Assembly (NCBI GenBank): GCA_964617955.1
Contig: CAZTXB010000008.1
Location: forward strand, 62,001 to 126,000
Origin: JABWCE01 sp964617955
GTDB taxonomy: Bacteria; Bacteroidota; Bacteroidia; NS11-12g; UBA9320
Direction: 5' to 3'
DNA length: 64,000 bases
The translations under genes were made by a program, and so were the position numbers. Positions 45,790 through 55,300 of this stretch are shown one piece after another; the first letter of the stretch is position 1; each line of letters opens with the position of its first letter. The notes beneath the pieces were generated by a model. The model worked only from the letters and a program-made list of their open reading frames with translations, had not been told where the DNA came from and did not search any database.

Positions 45790-46314
45790 ATGGAACATCT
45801 CAGATACCCCATAGGTCGGTTCGCTTTTGCCGATACTTATTCAAGTGCTGAATCTGCTGAACACCTCGCTAACATTAAAGTGTTTCCGGAATTATTGACC
45901 ACGCTGTGCTCAAAAATTTCAGAAGCCGATTTAAAAAAGGAGTATAGGGAAGGCGGCTGGAATGTTAAACAGCTCGTTCATCATTTGGGCGAAAGCCATA
46001 TCAATGCCTACATACGGGTTAAACTGGCCCTAACCGAAGAGAACCCCACCATCAAGCCTTATATCGAATCGCTTTGGATTAACACCCCCGAAAACGAGAT
46101 ACTGGACATCGCTGTATCCTTGTCGATGCTAAAGGCGGTGCAACTGAAGCTATCCACTTTACTGGAACATGTTGCGGAAAGCGATTTAAACAAAACCTAT
46201 TGGCATCCCCAATACAACCAATCGTTTACCATCCGGCACGTGATGGCCTTATACAGCTGGCATGGCTTGCACCACTTGGCGCATATCAAGTTGGCTCTGG
46301 GAATTCGCCAATAA
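45790..46314 (+). CDS. YfiT/DinB-type putative metal-dependent hydrolase or thiol transferase
   Basis: A four-helix DinB-fold protein. The metal site is read as His65 (VHHLGESH), His156 and His160 (SWHGLHHLAHI). The N-terminal LRYPIGRFAF and the run EGGWNVKQLVHHLGESHINA are typical of the YfiT group, which in Bacillus includes bacillithiol S-transferases. Which thiol, if any, is used here is unknown. Length 174 is normal. It ends two bases from the convergent DHS-like gene. Confidence 0.85.
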   Translation: MEHLRYPIGRFAFADTYSSAESAEHLANIKVFPELLTTLCSKISEADLKKEYREGGWNVKQLVHHLGESHINAYIRVKLALTEENPTIKPYIESLWINTPENEILDIAVSLSMLKAVQLKLSTLLEHVAESDLNKTYWHPQYNQSFTIRHVMALYSWHGLHHLAHIKLALGIRQ

Positions 46315-46316
46315 TT

Positions 46317-47291
46317 TTAATACCCTAAAATTTTTGCAAAAACCAAAGGGGCCACAATCGTGGCATCGGATTCAATAATGTACTTTGGGGTATGGATGTC
46401 CAATTTGCCCCAGGTTATTTTTTCGTTGGGAACGGCACCCGAATAAGATCCATAACTCGTGGTACTGTCGCTTATCTGACAGAAATAGCTCCAAAATGGC
46501 ACATCGTGCCATTCTAAATCCTGGTACATCATTGGTACGACACAGATAGGGAAGTCGCCTGCAATACCCCCGCCAATTTGAAAAAATCCCACGCCTTTTC
46601 CCGATGAATTTTTTCGGTACCAATCGCTCAACCAAATCATGTATTCGATTCCCGACTTCATGGTGGTAGGGATAATTTCACCCTTGATGCAATAGGACGC
46701 AAAAATATTACCCATGGTGCTGTCTTCCCAACCCGGACAAATGATGGGCAAATTCTTTTCTGCCGCCGCTACCATCCAACTGTCTTTTGGATCGATTTGA
46801 TAAAACTCTTGAAGAGAGCCATTCAATATCATCTGGTACATGAATTCGTGGGGCAAAAACCGTTTTCCTTCATCGTTGGCTTGCTTCCATAGCCGGTAAA
46901 TTTTACTCTGTAAACGCCTAAAAGCCTCCTCCTCAGGTATGCAGGTATCGGTAACCCGGTTAAGACCTTTCTCCAGGAGACCCCACTCCTCCTCCGGGGT
47001 TAAATCGCGGTAATGGGGTATCCTTTTATAATGGTCGTGGGCTACCAAATTCATTAAATCTTCTTCCAAGTTGGCCCCTGTGCAGGATATAATCTGTACC
47101 TTGTCCTGTCGGATCATTTCGGCCAAAATTTTTCCGATTTCAGCAGTACTCATAGCTCCTGCCAAACTAATCAGCATTTTCCCTCCTTCATCCAAATGCC
47201 TGATGTAGCCGTCGGTAGCATCCACCAATGAGGCTGCATTAAAATGAAGAAAGTACTTTTCGATAAATTCTGTGATGGGTTTTTGACTCAT
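46317..47291 (-). CDS. Deoxyhypusine synthase-like protein
   Basis: From ATG 47291 the protein has 324 residues. The Rossmann core has SLAGAMSTAEIG, IISCTGANLEEDLMNLVAHD and GGGIAGDFPICV; the Lys that forms the spermidine imine in deoxyhypusine synthase corresponds to Lys296 in ITWGKL. Bacteria lack eIF5A, so bacterial members probably make a polyamine or act on agmatine-type substrates. No other polyamine gene is near. The frame extends upstream to 47363, but that part lies in a TTGGAATT repeat, and a promoter box sits four bases before 47291. Confidence 0.85.
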   Translation of the reverse strand: MSQKPITEFIEKYFLHFNAASLVDATDGYIRHLDEGGKMLISLAGAMSTAEIGKILAEMIRQDKVQIISCTGANLEEDLMNLVAHDHYKRIPHYRDLTPEEEWGLLEKGLNRVTDTCIPEEEAFRRLQSKIYRLWKQANDEGKRFLPHEFMYQMILNGSLQEFYQIDPKDSWMVAAAEKNLPIICPGWEDSTMGNIFASYCIKGEIIPTTMKSGIEYMIWLSDWYRKNSSGKGVGFFQIGGGIAGDFPICVVPMMYQDLEWHDVPFWSYFCQISDSTTSYGSYSGAVPNEKITWGKLDIHTPKYIIESDATIVAPLVFAKILGY

Positions 47292-47295
47292 GAGG

Positions 47296-47303
47296 CAAAG
47301 ATA
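47296..47303 (-). promoter_or_regulatory. DHS-like gene -7 box (decides the start)
   Basis: The minus strand reads TATCTTTG, matching TAnnTTTG, four bases before the ATG at 47291. This favours 47291 over the upstream in-frame start, and suggests a leaderless mRNA. Confidence 0.5.
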
Positions 47304-47318
47304 GTACAGAGATTTGAG

Positions 47319-47371
47319 ATGTTGAGATTTGGAATTTGGAATTTGAAACTTGGAATTTGACACCTGGGCTA
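47319..47371. repeat. Degenerate TTGGAATT tandem repeat
   Basis: Units of 7-10 bases related to TTGGAATT recur: TTGAGATT, TTGGAATT, TTGGAATT, TTGAAACT, TTGGAATT, TTGACACC. It lies between the DHS-like gene and the divergent CPBP gene. I know similar GGAATTTG arrays from intergenic DNA of related genomes; their function is not known. Confidence 0.6.
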
Positions 47372-47410
47372 AAATATAATTTTTTATCCTCCCTCCATTT
47401 TAACACATTT

Positions 47411-48352
47411 GTGGTTCTGAAAAAAATAATCTCCTATTTAAAAGACTACCTCAGAAATGAGCTGAAGCCGGGCTATGGTTTAAGCATTCTCCTCTTTATC
47501 TCAGCCTTCATTTTTTTTGAGTACCAATTCGATTTGAAAAATCAGATAGAACTTACCTTTCACAATCCGAAGATTAGCTTCCTGCTGCAATTCGCCATTT
47601 ATTGGCTGGCCTTCTCAGCAGCGTTTCTGATACACAGTTGGTGGTATAAGGATTGGAAAAAATGGAAAAACTCAGGGTTTTATTTTCTGCTTTTTTTTTC
47701 ACCACTGGTATTTGCTTCCCGCACCCTTATCAATAATTTCAGCTCAGAGATCTATGCGCTTATTCCCGATGCCAAAACTGAATTTTTCTATTACCGTTGC
47801 ATCGCTGTGCTTTTTCGCGACCTCATCATTGCTTTGCCCATCGTCATCTATTGGCAAATGAAGGACCGAAACAACATGCCGCTCTACGGGTTTACTTTAA
47901 AAAACTATGATGTTAAACCCTATCTGATGCTCTTGGCTTTAATGATTCCCCTCACACTTTTGGCCTCCATGCATAGCTCCTTCCTCCATCAATATCCCAA
48001 AGGATTTTCGCTTGCCCCTTTAAGTATCGACCATTTAGACGAAAGGAAATATTTTTATATCTACGAGCTTTTTTACGGCTTTGATTTTATTTTTATTGAG
48101 TTCTTTTTCAGAGGATTTCTCCTGCTCGCCTTTTTTCGCGCTTTTGGCTGGAGCTGCCTTCTCCCCATGGCCTGCTTTTATGTGAGCATTCATTTCGGGA
48201 AACCCTTGGGCGAAACCATCAGCTCCTTTTTTGGAGGCAGCATTTTAGGAATTATTGCCATTAGAACAGGTTCAATTGCCGGTGGAATCATTGTGCATTT
48301 AGGGGTGGCCTGGCTTATGGAAATTTTTGCCTTGTATCAAAAGCTAAGCTGA
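47411..48352 (+). CDS. CPBP-family intramembrane protein (variant motif)
   Basis: From GTG 47411, 313 residues with about eight membrane segments. The C-terminal half has the CPBP (Abi) order: IEFFFRGFLLLAFFRAFG, FYVSIHFGKPLGE and VHLGVAWLME. The family motif EExxxR is here E-F-F-F-R, so the second Glu is Phe; activity as a protease is therefore uncertain. CPBP proteins process prenylated proteins in eukaryotes and have diverse roles in bacteria. A longer frame starts at 47336 within the repeat and is less likely. Confidence 0.7.
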   Translation: MVLKKIISYLKDYLRNELKPGYGLSILLFISAFIFFEYQFDLKNQIELTFHNPKISFLLQFAIYWLAFSAAFLIHSWWYKDWKKWKNSGFYFLLFFSPLVFASRTLINNFSSEIYALIPDAKTEFFYYRCIAVLFRDLIIALPIVIYWQMKDRNNMPLYGFTLKNYDVKPYLMLLALMIPLTLLASMHSSFLHQYPKGFSLAPLSIDHLDERKYFYIYELFYGFDFIFIEFFFRGFLLLAFFRAFGWSCLLPMACFYVSIHFGKPLGETISSFFGGSILGIIAIRTGSIAGGIIVHLGVAWLMEIFALYQKLS

Positions 48353-48365
48353 ATGAGAGCCTATC

Positions 48366-48400
48366 AAAAAAAAGTGAGGTCTCAACAGCCCTCTTTTATG
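48366..48400. terminator. Possible bidirectional terminator
   Basis: AAAAGTGAGG and CCTCTTTT form an imperfect stem with a bulged T around CTCAACAGC-type loop, with A and T runs on the outer sides. It lies between the convergent CPBP and lipoprotein genes. Confidence 0.3.
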
Positions 48401-48491
48401 CTTCATTGGTATCTTTGAGCAGGTCCCTCTATAGTTATTGCAAATTATAGAACGCCTAAAAAGTTTTTTATCATCAGGATTATGCTCATCC

Positions 48492-49286
48492 TTAATATTT
48501 TGGATTTTTTCTACCGTATCTATCCGCAATGGCAATGAAAAGTCCAATATTGAGGTTATAATATTCAAACTTTAATTGGGGATGCGTCAGGTTGGTTGAA
48601 GTATTGAATTGCAATTGTAATTTGGCTTGTTTCCATCCGGCTCTGAGGGTAATTCCCGGTTCAAAAAGAATAGAGTTTCGGTTCTGTGAAATTTTGTTTA
48701 CTTCAACAAGGTCAGAAATTCCTGAATCTATCTGATTATTTACTTTGTGGAAGTACAAATTCGAAAATCGGGTAGATAAGGCAACATCGAAGATATTGGA
48801 GCTATACCCAATGGAAGGTTGCACAAACACCTTGGTAAAACTTAATTCGGAAAACCCTTTATACACATCATTCATACCAAACACACCAATGGAGTAATCA
48901 TGATGTTGATTGCCTGCGCCTATACCCCCAAATACCTCAAAAACTTTTGATTTCGCCAAGGGTTTGTAGTATCCAAAAGCCCCTTCGAGATATTTACCCT
49001 CTCCAAAATCTTTTCCACTGCCTCCACTGGCGTACATAAAGTTAAGCGCTGCGGCATACTTATCGCTGATGGAGTGAGCGGCCTGCACTTCCAAGGCTGA
49101 GGTTTCTTCACCTTCGCTTAAAGCAAGTGTTGCCCGTGACTCACCTTTCTCTTTAAATAAAGGGACATTGTGCATTCCCGGATAGTAATAATAATGAACA
49201 CATCCGGTTAACAAAAAGGAGAGCAGCATCATGCACATCAGGGCTCTCTGCTTACTGAATAAGGGAATGGTAGTTTTAAAGATCAT
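48492..49286 (-). CDS. Lipoprotein with outer membrane barrel-like sequence
   Basis: I do not recognise the family. From ATG 49286 the protein has 264 residues with lipobox LLTGC (Cys29), preceded by the hydrophobic MCMMLLSFLL. The mature part has alternating aromatic strands (EGAFGYYKPLAKSKVFEVFG, VFVQPSIGYSSNIFDVALST, LQLQFNTSTNLTHPQLKFEY), as small outer membrane barrels do; a lipid anchor plus barrel is less common. A start at 49346 would add 20 residues. The nearest neighbours are unrelated in function. Confidence 0.6.
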   Translation of the reverse strand: MIFKTTIPLFSKQRALMCMMLLSFLLTGCVHYYYYPGMHNVPLFKEKGESRATLALSEGEETSALEVQAAHSISDKYAAALNFMYASGGSGKDFGEGKYLEGAFGYYKPLAKSKVFEVFGGIGAGNQHHDYSIGVFGMNDVYKGFSELSFTKVFVQPSIGYSSNIFDVALSTRFSNLYFHKVNNQIDSGISDLVEVNKISQNRNSILFEPGITLRAGWKQAKLQLQFNTSTNLTHPQLKFEYYNLNIGLFIAIADRYGRKNPKY

Positions 49287-49346
49287 GATATAGGCTATAC
49301 TTAAGACTGTATCTCTTCCAGCTATTGAAAGTTTGAGATAGGGCAT

Positions 49347-49774
49347 TCTAAAATCTTACTCAAAGTTATCATAAAGTTCATAATAATTGATTTTTATGTG
49401 CCCGAAATTTTTAATTTGAAACTCTTTCTTCACCCCCAAGTCTCCAAAAGTTTTCTTTCTTCCGCCCGTATTTTACTATGCTTCAGTTTCCGGCCAATGT
49501 CTGGCTCCACAAGGCCCGGGTTTGGGAGCGATGATATGGCGTCCTAATAAATCCCATTGTGTTTTACGATGAAAGCATCGCTTCAAAATTAAACGTCAAA
49601 TAACCCTATTTATATTTCTGCGTACAACTTTTTTCTACCAAGAGCAAAATTGAAATGAGAAGCTTAAAAAATTTTTGATTTGAGGTTTTTAAAAAAAATG
49701 TGCGCTTATCTTGCTTAAGTTTATTTAGCAACTTCTACAAGCTACTTGGTATCCCCAATAAGATAGCTGTAAAT
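49347..49774. other. Non-coding gap of 428 bases
   Basis: No gene is supported here. On the minus strand a frame of 37 codons ends at about 49488 and encodes GRHIIAPKPGPCGARHWPET before its stop. It looks protein-like but lacks a start and is cut upstream by a TGA, so it may be the tail of a decayed gene. The rest is AT-rich without clear structure. Confidence 0.4.
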
Positions 49775-49990
49775 TTAACTGATTTCTAAATACAGGTCTT
49801 CAACTTTCTTTCTGGCCCAAGCCGTTTTTCGCAAAAATACCAGACTTGATTTAATACCGGGATTTTCATTAAAACACCGGATATTAATTCGTATCCCCAA
49901 TTGCTCCCAACCATAAAAATCAACCAATTGATTCAAAATAAATTCAAGCGTTTTACCGTGCAGGGGATTATTGGGTTGTGTAGGGTTCAA
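49775..49990 (-). CDS. VF530-family DNA-binding protein
   Basis: A complete 71-residue protein of the VF530 (DUF2132) family: NNPLHGKTLEFILNQLVDFY, GWEQLGIRINIRCF, PGIKSSLVFLRKTAWAR and KVEDLYLE follow the family along nearly its whole length. VF530 of Vibrio fischeri is a small dimer-forming fold with a suggested DNA-binding role; the function in the cell is not known. The start is TTG at 49988-49990, with a TAATTTTG box eight bases upstream. Confidence 0.85.
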   Translation of the reverse strand: MNPTQPNNPLHGKTLEFILNQLVDFYGWEQLGIRINIRCFNENPGIKSSLVFLRKTAWARKKVEDLYLEIS

Positions 49991-49998
49991 GGCAGCAG

Positions 49999-50024
49999 CA
50001 AAATTATTTAATTATCATGATAAT
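49999..50024 (-). promoter_or_regulatory. VF530 gene promoter box with adjacent palindrome
   Basis: TAATTTTG on the minus strand (49999-50006) matches TAnnTTTG. The perfect 14-base palindrome ATTATCATGATAAT (50011-50024) lies just upstream, between the -7 and -33 positions, where an operator could act. Confidence 0.4.
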
Positions 50025-50155
50025 GTAATACGGGAGTTTTTTTTTCATTCCTCTTTTGGTTGATGTTGTTTTGGCTAGGAAAAGTGCCCCTGGCTTTAAA
50101 CCTGCTCTGCCAATGGCCTTATGCTTATCTGTTCAGAATTAAAAATGAATAAACT

Positions 50156-50185
50156 TTGAGTCCATGGCATCTCTCACTAAATTTG
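50156..50185 (+). promoter_or_regulatory. recG promoter (full -33/-7)
   Basis: TTG (50156-50158), 19 bases, then TAAATTTG (50178-50185): a complete Bacteroidota promoter. It ends ten bases before the recG ATG, so the leader can be only a few bases. Confidence 0.6.
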
Positions 50186-50195
50186 AGCCTTTACA

Positions 50196-52295
50196 ATGCA
50201 AAATTCCTTTTTACTCACCCCCATCGAATACCTTAAAGGCGTAGGACCTTTAAAGGGTGAGGTTCTTAAAAATGAACTCGGCGTCTTTACTTTTTTCGAT
50301 CTCCTCAATCACTTCCCCTTCCGGTACGTCGACCGCTCCAAGGTTTATACCCTTTCCCAAATCAATGAAGACCTGCCATTTATCCAACTTCAAGGAACTA
50401 TAAGCGAAGTCTTCGAAATTGGCGAAGGACGCTCCAAAAGACTCAAAGCCATTTTTAAAGACCAAACCGGTGAAATGGAATTGGTATGGTTTCAACACAT
50501 TAAATGGATTAAAGAAACCGTGACCACGCATAAACCATGTATAGTTTTTGGCAAACCTACCCGCTTTAACCAAACCTTTAACATGGTGCATCCTGAAATT
50601 GAATGGATTGAGACGGATAAAGCGGCCTCCGGCATGCAAGCAGTTTACAGCGTTACCGAAAAATTAAAAAGCCACCGCATAGACTCGAAAACCATTTTAA
50701 AACTCATTAAATCTGTTCTGGAAAACCCGGCCTTTAAAGCCGATGAGGTTTTGCCCGATTATATCCTGACGGCTTACGGGCTTGAATCGAGAACCCTGGC
50801 CTATAAAAATGTACATTTTCCTAAAAAACCCGAGGACTTTAACTCAGCACAAAAGCGATTTAAATTCGAGGAGCTCTTTTTCCTGAACTGCAAGATTTGC
50901 GGACTGAGAAATAAAAGAAGAAGCGATGTGAAGGGTTTTGTGTTTTCAAAAATCGATTACAACTTTAATACCTTTTTTAAAGAGCGCTTGCCCTTTGAAC
51001 TCACCAACGCCCAAAAGCGCGTGCTCAGGGAAATACGTGCCGACATGGCCACCGGTAAACAGATGAACCGACTGCTTCAGGGGGATGTTGGCAGCGGCAA
51101 AACCATTGTGGCCCTCATGAGCATGCTCATTGCCATAGACAATGGAAAACAGGCCGCCATCATGGCCCCTACTGAGATTCTGGCCTCTCAACATTTTGAG
51201 GGTATTTCCAACCTCATCTCCGGCTTAGGTTTAAACATTGCATTGTTGACAGGCAGCACGGGCAAAAAGAAAAAAGCCGAAATACTCCAACTCCTGGCCG
51301 AAGGAAGTCTGGATATATTAATTGGAACCCATGCCCTCATCGAAGACAATGTTATTTTTAAAAATCCCGGTCTGATCATCATTGACGAGCAACATCGCTT
51401 TGGAGTAGCACAGAGAGCCAAACTGTGGAACAAGGAAAACTACCCTCCACATGTGTTGGTTATGACCGCAACGCCCATCCCCCGAACTCTGGCCATGACT
51501 GTATATGGCGATTTGGATGTGTCGAAAATTGATGAGATGCCCGTGGGCAGAAAACCCATCAAAACCATTCACCGCTTTGAGACCAAACGGCTTCAAATTT
51601 ATGAGTTTATGAAAACCGAGATTGCCGCCGGAAGGCAAATCTATTACGTTTTTCCGCTTATCGAAGATTCTGAAAAATTGGATTATAAAAACTTAATGGA
51701 AGGGTTTCATGTGCTCAAGCAGTACTTTCCTGAAACGCATTTTCAAATGGGTATGGTTCACGGAAAAATGAAATCCAGGGATAAGGAGGTGGTGATGAAC
51801 GGATTTAAAAAAGGCTTGCTCAACATCTTGGTAAGTACCACGGTCATAGAAGTTGGCGTTAATGTGCCCAATGCCTCTGTAATGGTTATCGAAAACTCCG
51901 AACGCTTTGGACTTTCTCAGCTACACCAATTGAGAGGTCGGGTTGGCAGAGGCGCCGATCAATCCTACTGTATTTTGCTGAGCTCGGTTAAGTTGGGCAT
52001 GGTTGCACGTGCCCGCATTAAAGCCATGACCGAAACCACCGATGGATTTGAAATTGCCAACCTTGATTTAAAACTCAGAGGACCGGGCGATATTTTAGGC
52101 ACGCGCCAAAGTGGATTGCTGGACTTAAAAATTGCAGATTTGGTAAAAGACGAAAACCTGTTGGTTGCCACCAGAGAATTGGCCGAAAAGGTATTGAGTG
52201 AAGACCCTAAATTGCTCCTTGAAAAAAATGCGCGCATAAAAAATTGGTTCACCGAATTGAGAAAAACCAAGGGCGACTGGAGCAGGGTGAGTTAA
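50196..52295 (+). CDS. recG: ATP-dependent DNA helicase RecG
   Basis: RecG reverses stalled replication forks and branch-migrates junctions. N-terminal wedge (LKGVGPLKGEVLKNELGVFT, an OB fold), Walker A GDVGSGKT near residue 297, the DEQH box (IIIDEQHRFGVAQR) near 396, MTATPIPRTLAMTVYGDLD, and the C-terminal LHQLRGRVGRGADQSYC and GPGDILGTRQSGLLDLKIAD. Length 699 is typical. Element remnant D begins 14 bases past the stop. Confidence 0.97.
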   Translation: MQNSFLLTPIEYLKGVGPLKGEVLKNELGVFTFFDLLNHFPFRYVDRSKVYTLSQINEDLPFIQLQGTISEVFEIGEGRSKRLKAIFKDQTGEMELVWFQHIKWIKETVTTHKPCIVFGKPTRFNQTFNMVHPEIEWIETDKAASGMQAVYSVTEKLKSHRIDSKTILKLIKSVLENPAFKADEVLPDYILTAYGLESRTLAYKNVHFPKKPEDFNSAQKRFKFEELFFLNCKICGLRNKRRSDVKGFVFSKIDYNFNTFFKERLPFELTNAQKRVLREIRADMATGKQMNRLLQGDVGSGKTIVALMSMLIAIDNGKQAAIMAPTEILASQHFEGISNLISGLGLNIALLTGSTGKKKKAEILQLLAEGSLDILIGTHALIEDNVIFKNPGLIIIDEQHRFGVAQRAKLWNKENYPPHVLVMTATPIPRTLAMTVYGDLDVSKIDEMPVGRKPIKTIHRFETKRLQIYEFMKTEIAAGRQIYYVFPLIEDSEKLDYKNLMEGFHVLKQYFPETHFQMGMVHGKMKSRDKEVVMNGFKKGLLNILVSTTVIEVGVNVPNASVMVIENSERFGLSQLHQLRGRVGRGADQSYCILLSSVKLGMVARARIKAMTETTDGFEIANLDLKLRGPGDILGTRQSGLLDLKIADLVKDENLLVATRELAEKVLSEDPKLLLEKNARIKNWFTELRKTKGDWSRVS

Positions 52296-52309
52296 TTCAT
52301 TTTTACACA

Positions 52310-52358
52310 GGGCCTGCTGAAAAAGTTCAATGTGCGTGCATTACAGGAGGCAAGGTGA
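52310..52358 (+). mobile_element. One-ended remnant of the inverted-repeat element, copy D
   Basis: GGGCCTGCTGAAAAAGTTCA and the following bases (TGTGCGTGCATTACAGGAGG) match the reverse complement of the right end of copy A for about 49 bases with few differences. The match then ends and no second terminal repeat is found. The base pair before it is CA, not TA. It lies between the convergent recG and TamB genes. Confidence 0.65.
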
Positions 52359-52394
52359 TTACAAAAATTTCAGACTTTGTGATGTAAGGCGCCA

Positions 52395-55300
52395 CTATTG
52401 CTTTTTAGTCCTTCTGGCTCTTCTCAATTGCTTTTTGTCATACATCCGCTTTCTCATTTTCTCAAACAAATAATCCTTCTCATGGCGGTAGAAAAATCCA
52501 AGTCCCTGGGTATTCACCGGTTTGTTGTTAAAGCTTGATGGATCGTTAGCCCTGCTGTTAAAGGCCCGCACCCGCAAGCTGCCATCTTTCTTAATTTTAT
52601 AACTCACATCCACGTCGATGGATGAGTTCCCGGTTTGCCCGTAAACCCCTCCTATCTCAATGCGGTCGTTGTATATTTTCTTCTTCAGCGAAAAAATGAT
52701 CTGGTTGTTGGTTTCCCTGTTTGTGGCCGATTTCCAGTCGACCTTGGCTTCCCAGTTGGGATCGATTTGGCGCAACCAGTTGTTGACCTGACTGCTCACC
52801 AGGGCGCCAATGCTATTTTCAAGCGAGGTGAGGGCATTGGTATTGGCTCCGGTGTTTAAACCCGAATTAATAGGGGCGAAGGAGTTGAATACCAGCAAAT
52901 TGATAAACTGCTTATTGGTTTCTTCCTGATCGGCCTTAATCTGATTGATGGCGTTGCTCACACTGGAGTTGTTGAACTGGCCGGGCTGCTTGTCGTTCGA
53001 CAAGTTGATACCCAGGCGAATATCGGGCTTGAACAACTGGTCCTTCATGTATATTTCACAGTCGACGTTTACCGGACTGATGCTCTGATTTGAAACCGCA
53101 GACGAAGTGATGATTGGGGTGGGGTCGGCTCTTACAGTGGTGATGGCCACCAAATCCACCTTGGCATCCAAGGGCTGACCGTCCCAGGTAATTCTTCCCC
53201 CCTGCCTTACAGACAGCTTTGCATTGACCACGTTGTTCAAGGCGGTAAAGTTGTATCCACCTTGAGCAATTTCGTAATAGCCGTACATCTCAAAATCTCC
53301 AAAAGTGGTGATGTTCATCCTGATGTTGCCCTCGCCTGTGGCATTCATCACATCGTTGAATTTTTCGTCAAAAATGAGTTTAATCTCTGCCTCCGGAGTC
53401 ACGTCAAATACAAAGTCCATGGTAATCCCACTTAATTTCTTAACCTCCGAATTGGGGGCTTCAGCCATCAAATCGACCAACTTAATATAATCAGGGCCTG
53501 TATTTTCGGAGTTATCGGTCAAAGGCAGGGAAATCGTGGTTTTGGCCCGCGTTTTTGCATGGATGCCCAAAAAGAGTTCATCAATGGGCCCTTTCACTTT
53601 TACCTCCCCATCCACGTAAGCCATTCCGTAAAACATGTCCCCCTGCTCTTTGGTGAGATTCATGCAATTAAAATTGTTGAGTCCTTTAAGGTAAATATCA
53701 AATTTTAAATCATCGAAATTGCGGTGGTGAATTTTTCCTCCTGCCAGGGCGATTGATCCATAGGGGTCGAGTACTTTAAATTCCTGCAGCTCGATCTTGT
53801 CCTTGTCGATTTTTATGTTCGCCTCATTGATTTTTAACGGAATCCCCAGGTAATCCATAAATAAACCTGCGTTTTTCAATTTCAAATTGCCATTAATTTC
53901 AGGATTGCTTAAATCGCCTTTCACCGATATCACTCCATTGGCTTTGCCTTTTAATTGAGAGAATAATCCTTCGGTCAATATTTCAAAAGGCTCTATCCCT
54001 GTTTCAAAGAGGGTGCACTTCAAGTCTATTTTTTCCTTATCGGGGCTTAAATCGAGGGTACCCAAGAGCGATAAATCGTGTATAAGCCCGTTGGTGATTT
54101 TCCCTTCCAAATTCATTTTGTATAAGCTGCCACTCGATTGGGTGGTGAGCTCAAGGTTTCCAATGGAATCCTTGTTGTAATTGAGCTTGTTCACTGTAAT
54201 TAAAGACTCCACCAAGGGCCTTTGCACGCTGCCGTTTAAGAGGATTCTTCCATTGAGTATGCCCTCAATTTCAGAACCGTAACTTTTTAAAAGGGGATTG
54301 ATCTCCACCAAATTGAAGTTCGAAACGGTCAAGCTCAAATCTTTCAGTGTTTCGGTTCCCGCCTCTCCTTTCATTTCCAAAACCTGATCGCCATGCGTTA
54401 CCTTTAAGCCTTCAATAAACAGATTTGAATTGGCATAGCGCATATGGTTTACATCGTCAACATGCCAAGGTTTCCCGTGAAGAAAAACGCTGGTATTGGT
54501 GAGCTTTAAATCCACAGCCCCATCTGAAAATACGATGAGTCCTTTCGACCGCAAACCAATGTCGTCGGTAGAATCGGCTGCATTCAATTTAAAGTTAATG
54601 TCGTTGGCCCCTAATTCGGCCTGAAGCTCTAAATTATCGGTAAAAAAGCTGTCGTTGGTCCATAAATCCTGTGCCTCAACATGTAAAGAAAGCCTTTGAC
54701 CGGGTTGTTTTGAACTGGAAATATCGACATGGTTAAATTTTTGATTTTGATACTTGACATAATCTGCCCTGGCCAATATGTCCATGTTTTGGTTGGCTGA
54801 ATTGTAAACTCCGGCCGCATTTAACCTGGAATAGGTTAGTTCGGGCAAGGTAAGGGCCGAGATAAATCGAGAATCAATGATGTCTAAATCAAACCTTAAA
54901 TCAACATCGGAAGCCTCCTTTTTCATATCGGAATAGTAATCGGGAAACAGGTCGTAAAGCAAATTGCTTGAGATGGTATTGAATTGGCTAATTTTATACT
55001 TACCCGAAATATGGATGTCGCCTAAAATGCTCTTGAGCCTCACATTTCGCGCGGTGCTGGGTCCACTGGCCACCAAGTCAACCGTGCCAAGCCGGTATAT
55101 GCTGTCTTTACGCTCCAAAACCACATTGTTTAGGAGGGTTTGAATTTCCATGTCGTCGATATCGCTGCCATGAAAATTGAGACTTACCTGATCAATGCCC
55201 TTGATATTGATGTCTCCAAAACCCAATTTAGCGAGATTCACTTCGCCCAATTTAGCTTTAAATTCCCCTCCCGGGTTTTCCTTCAGCATGTCGAACATCC

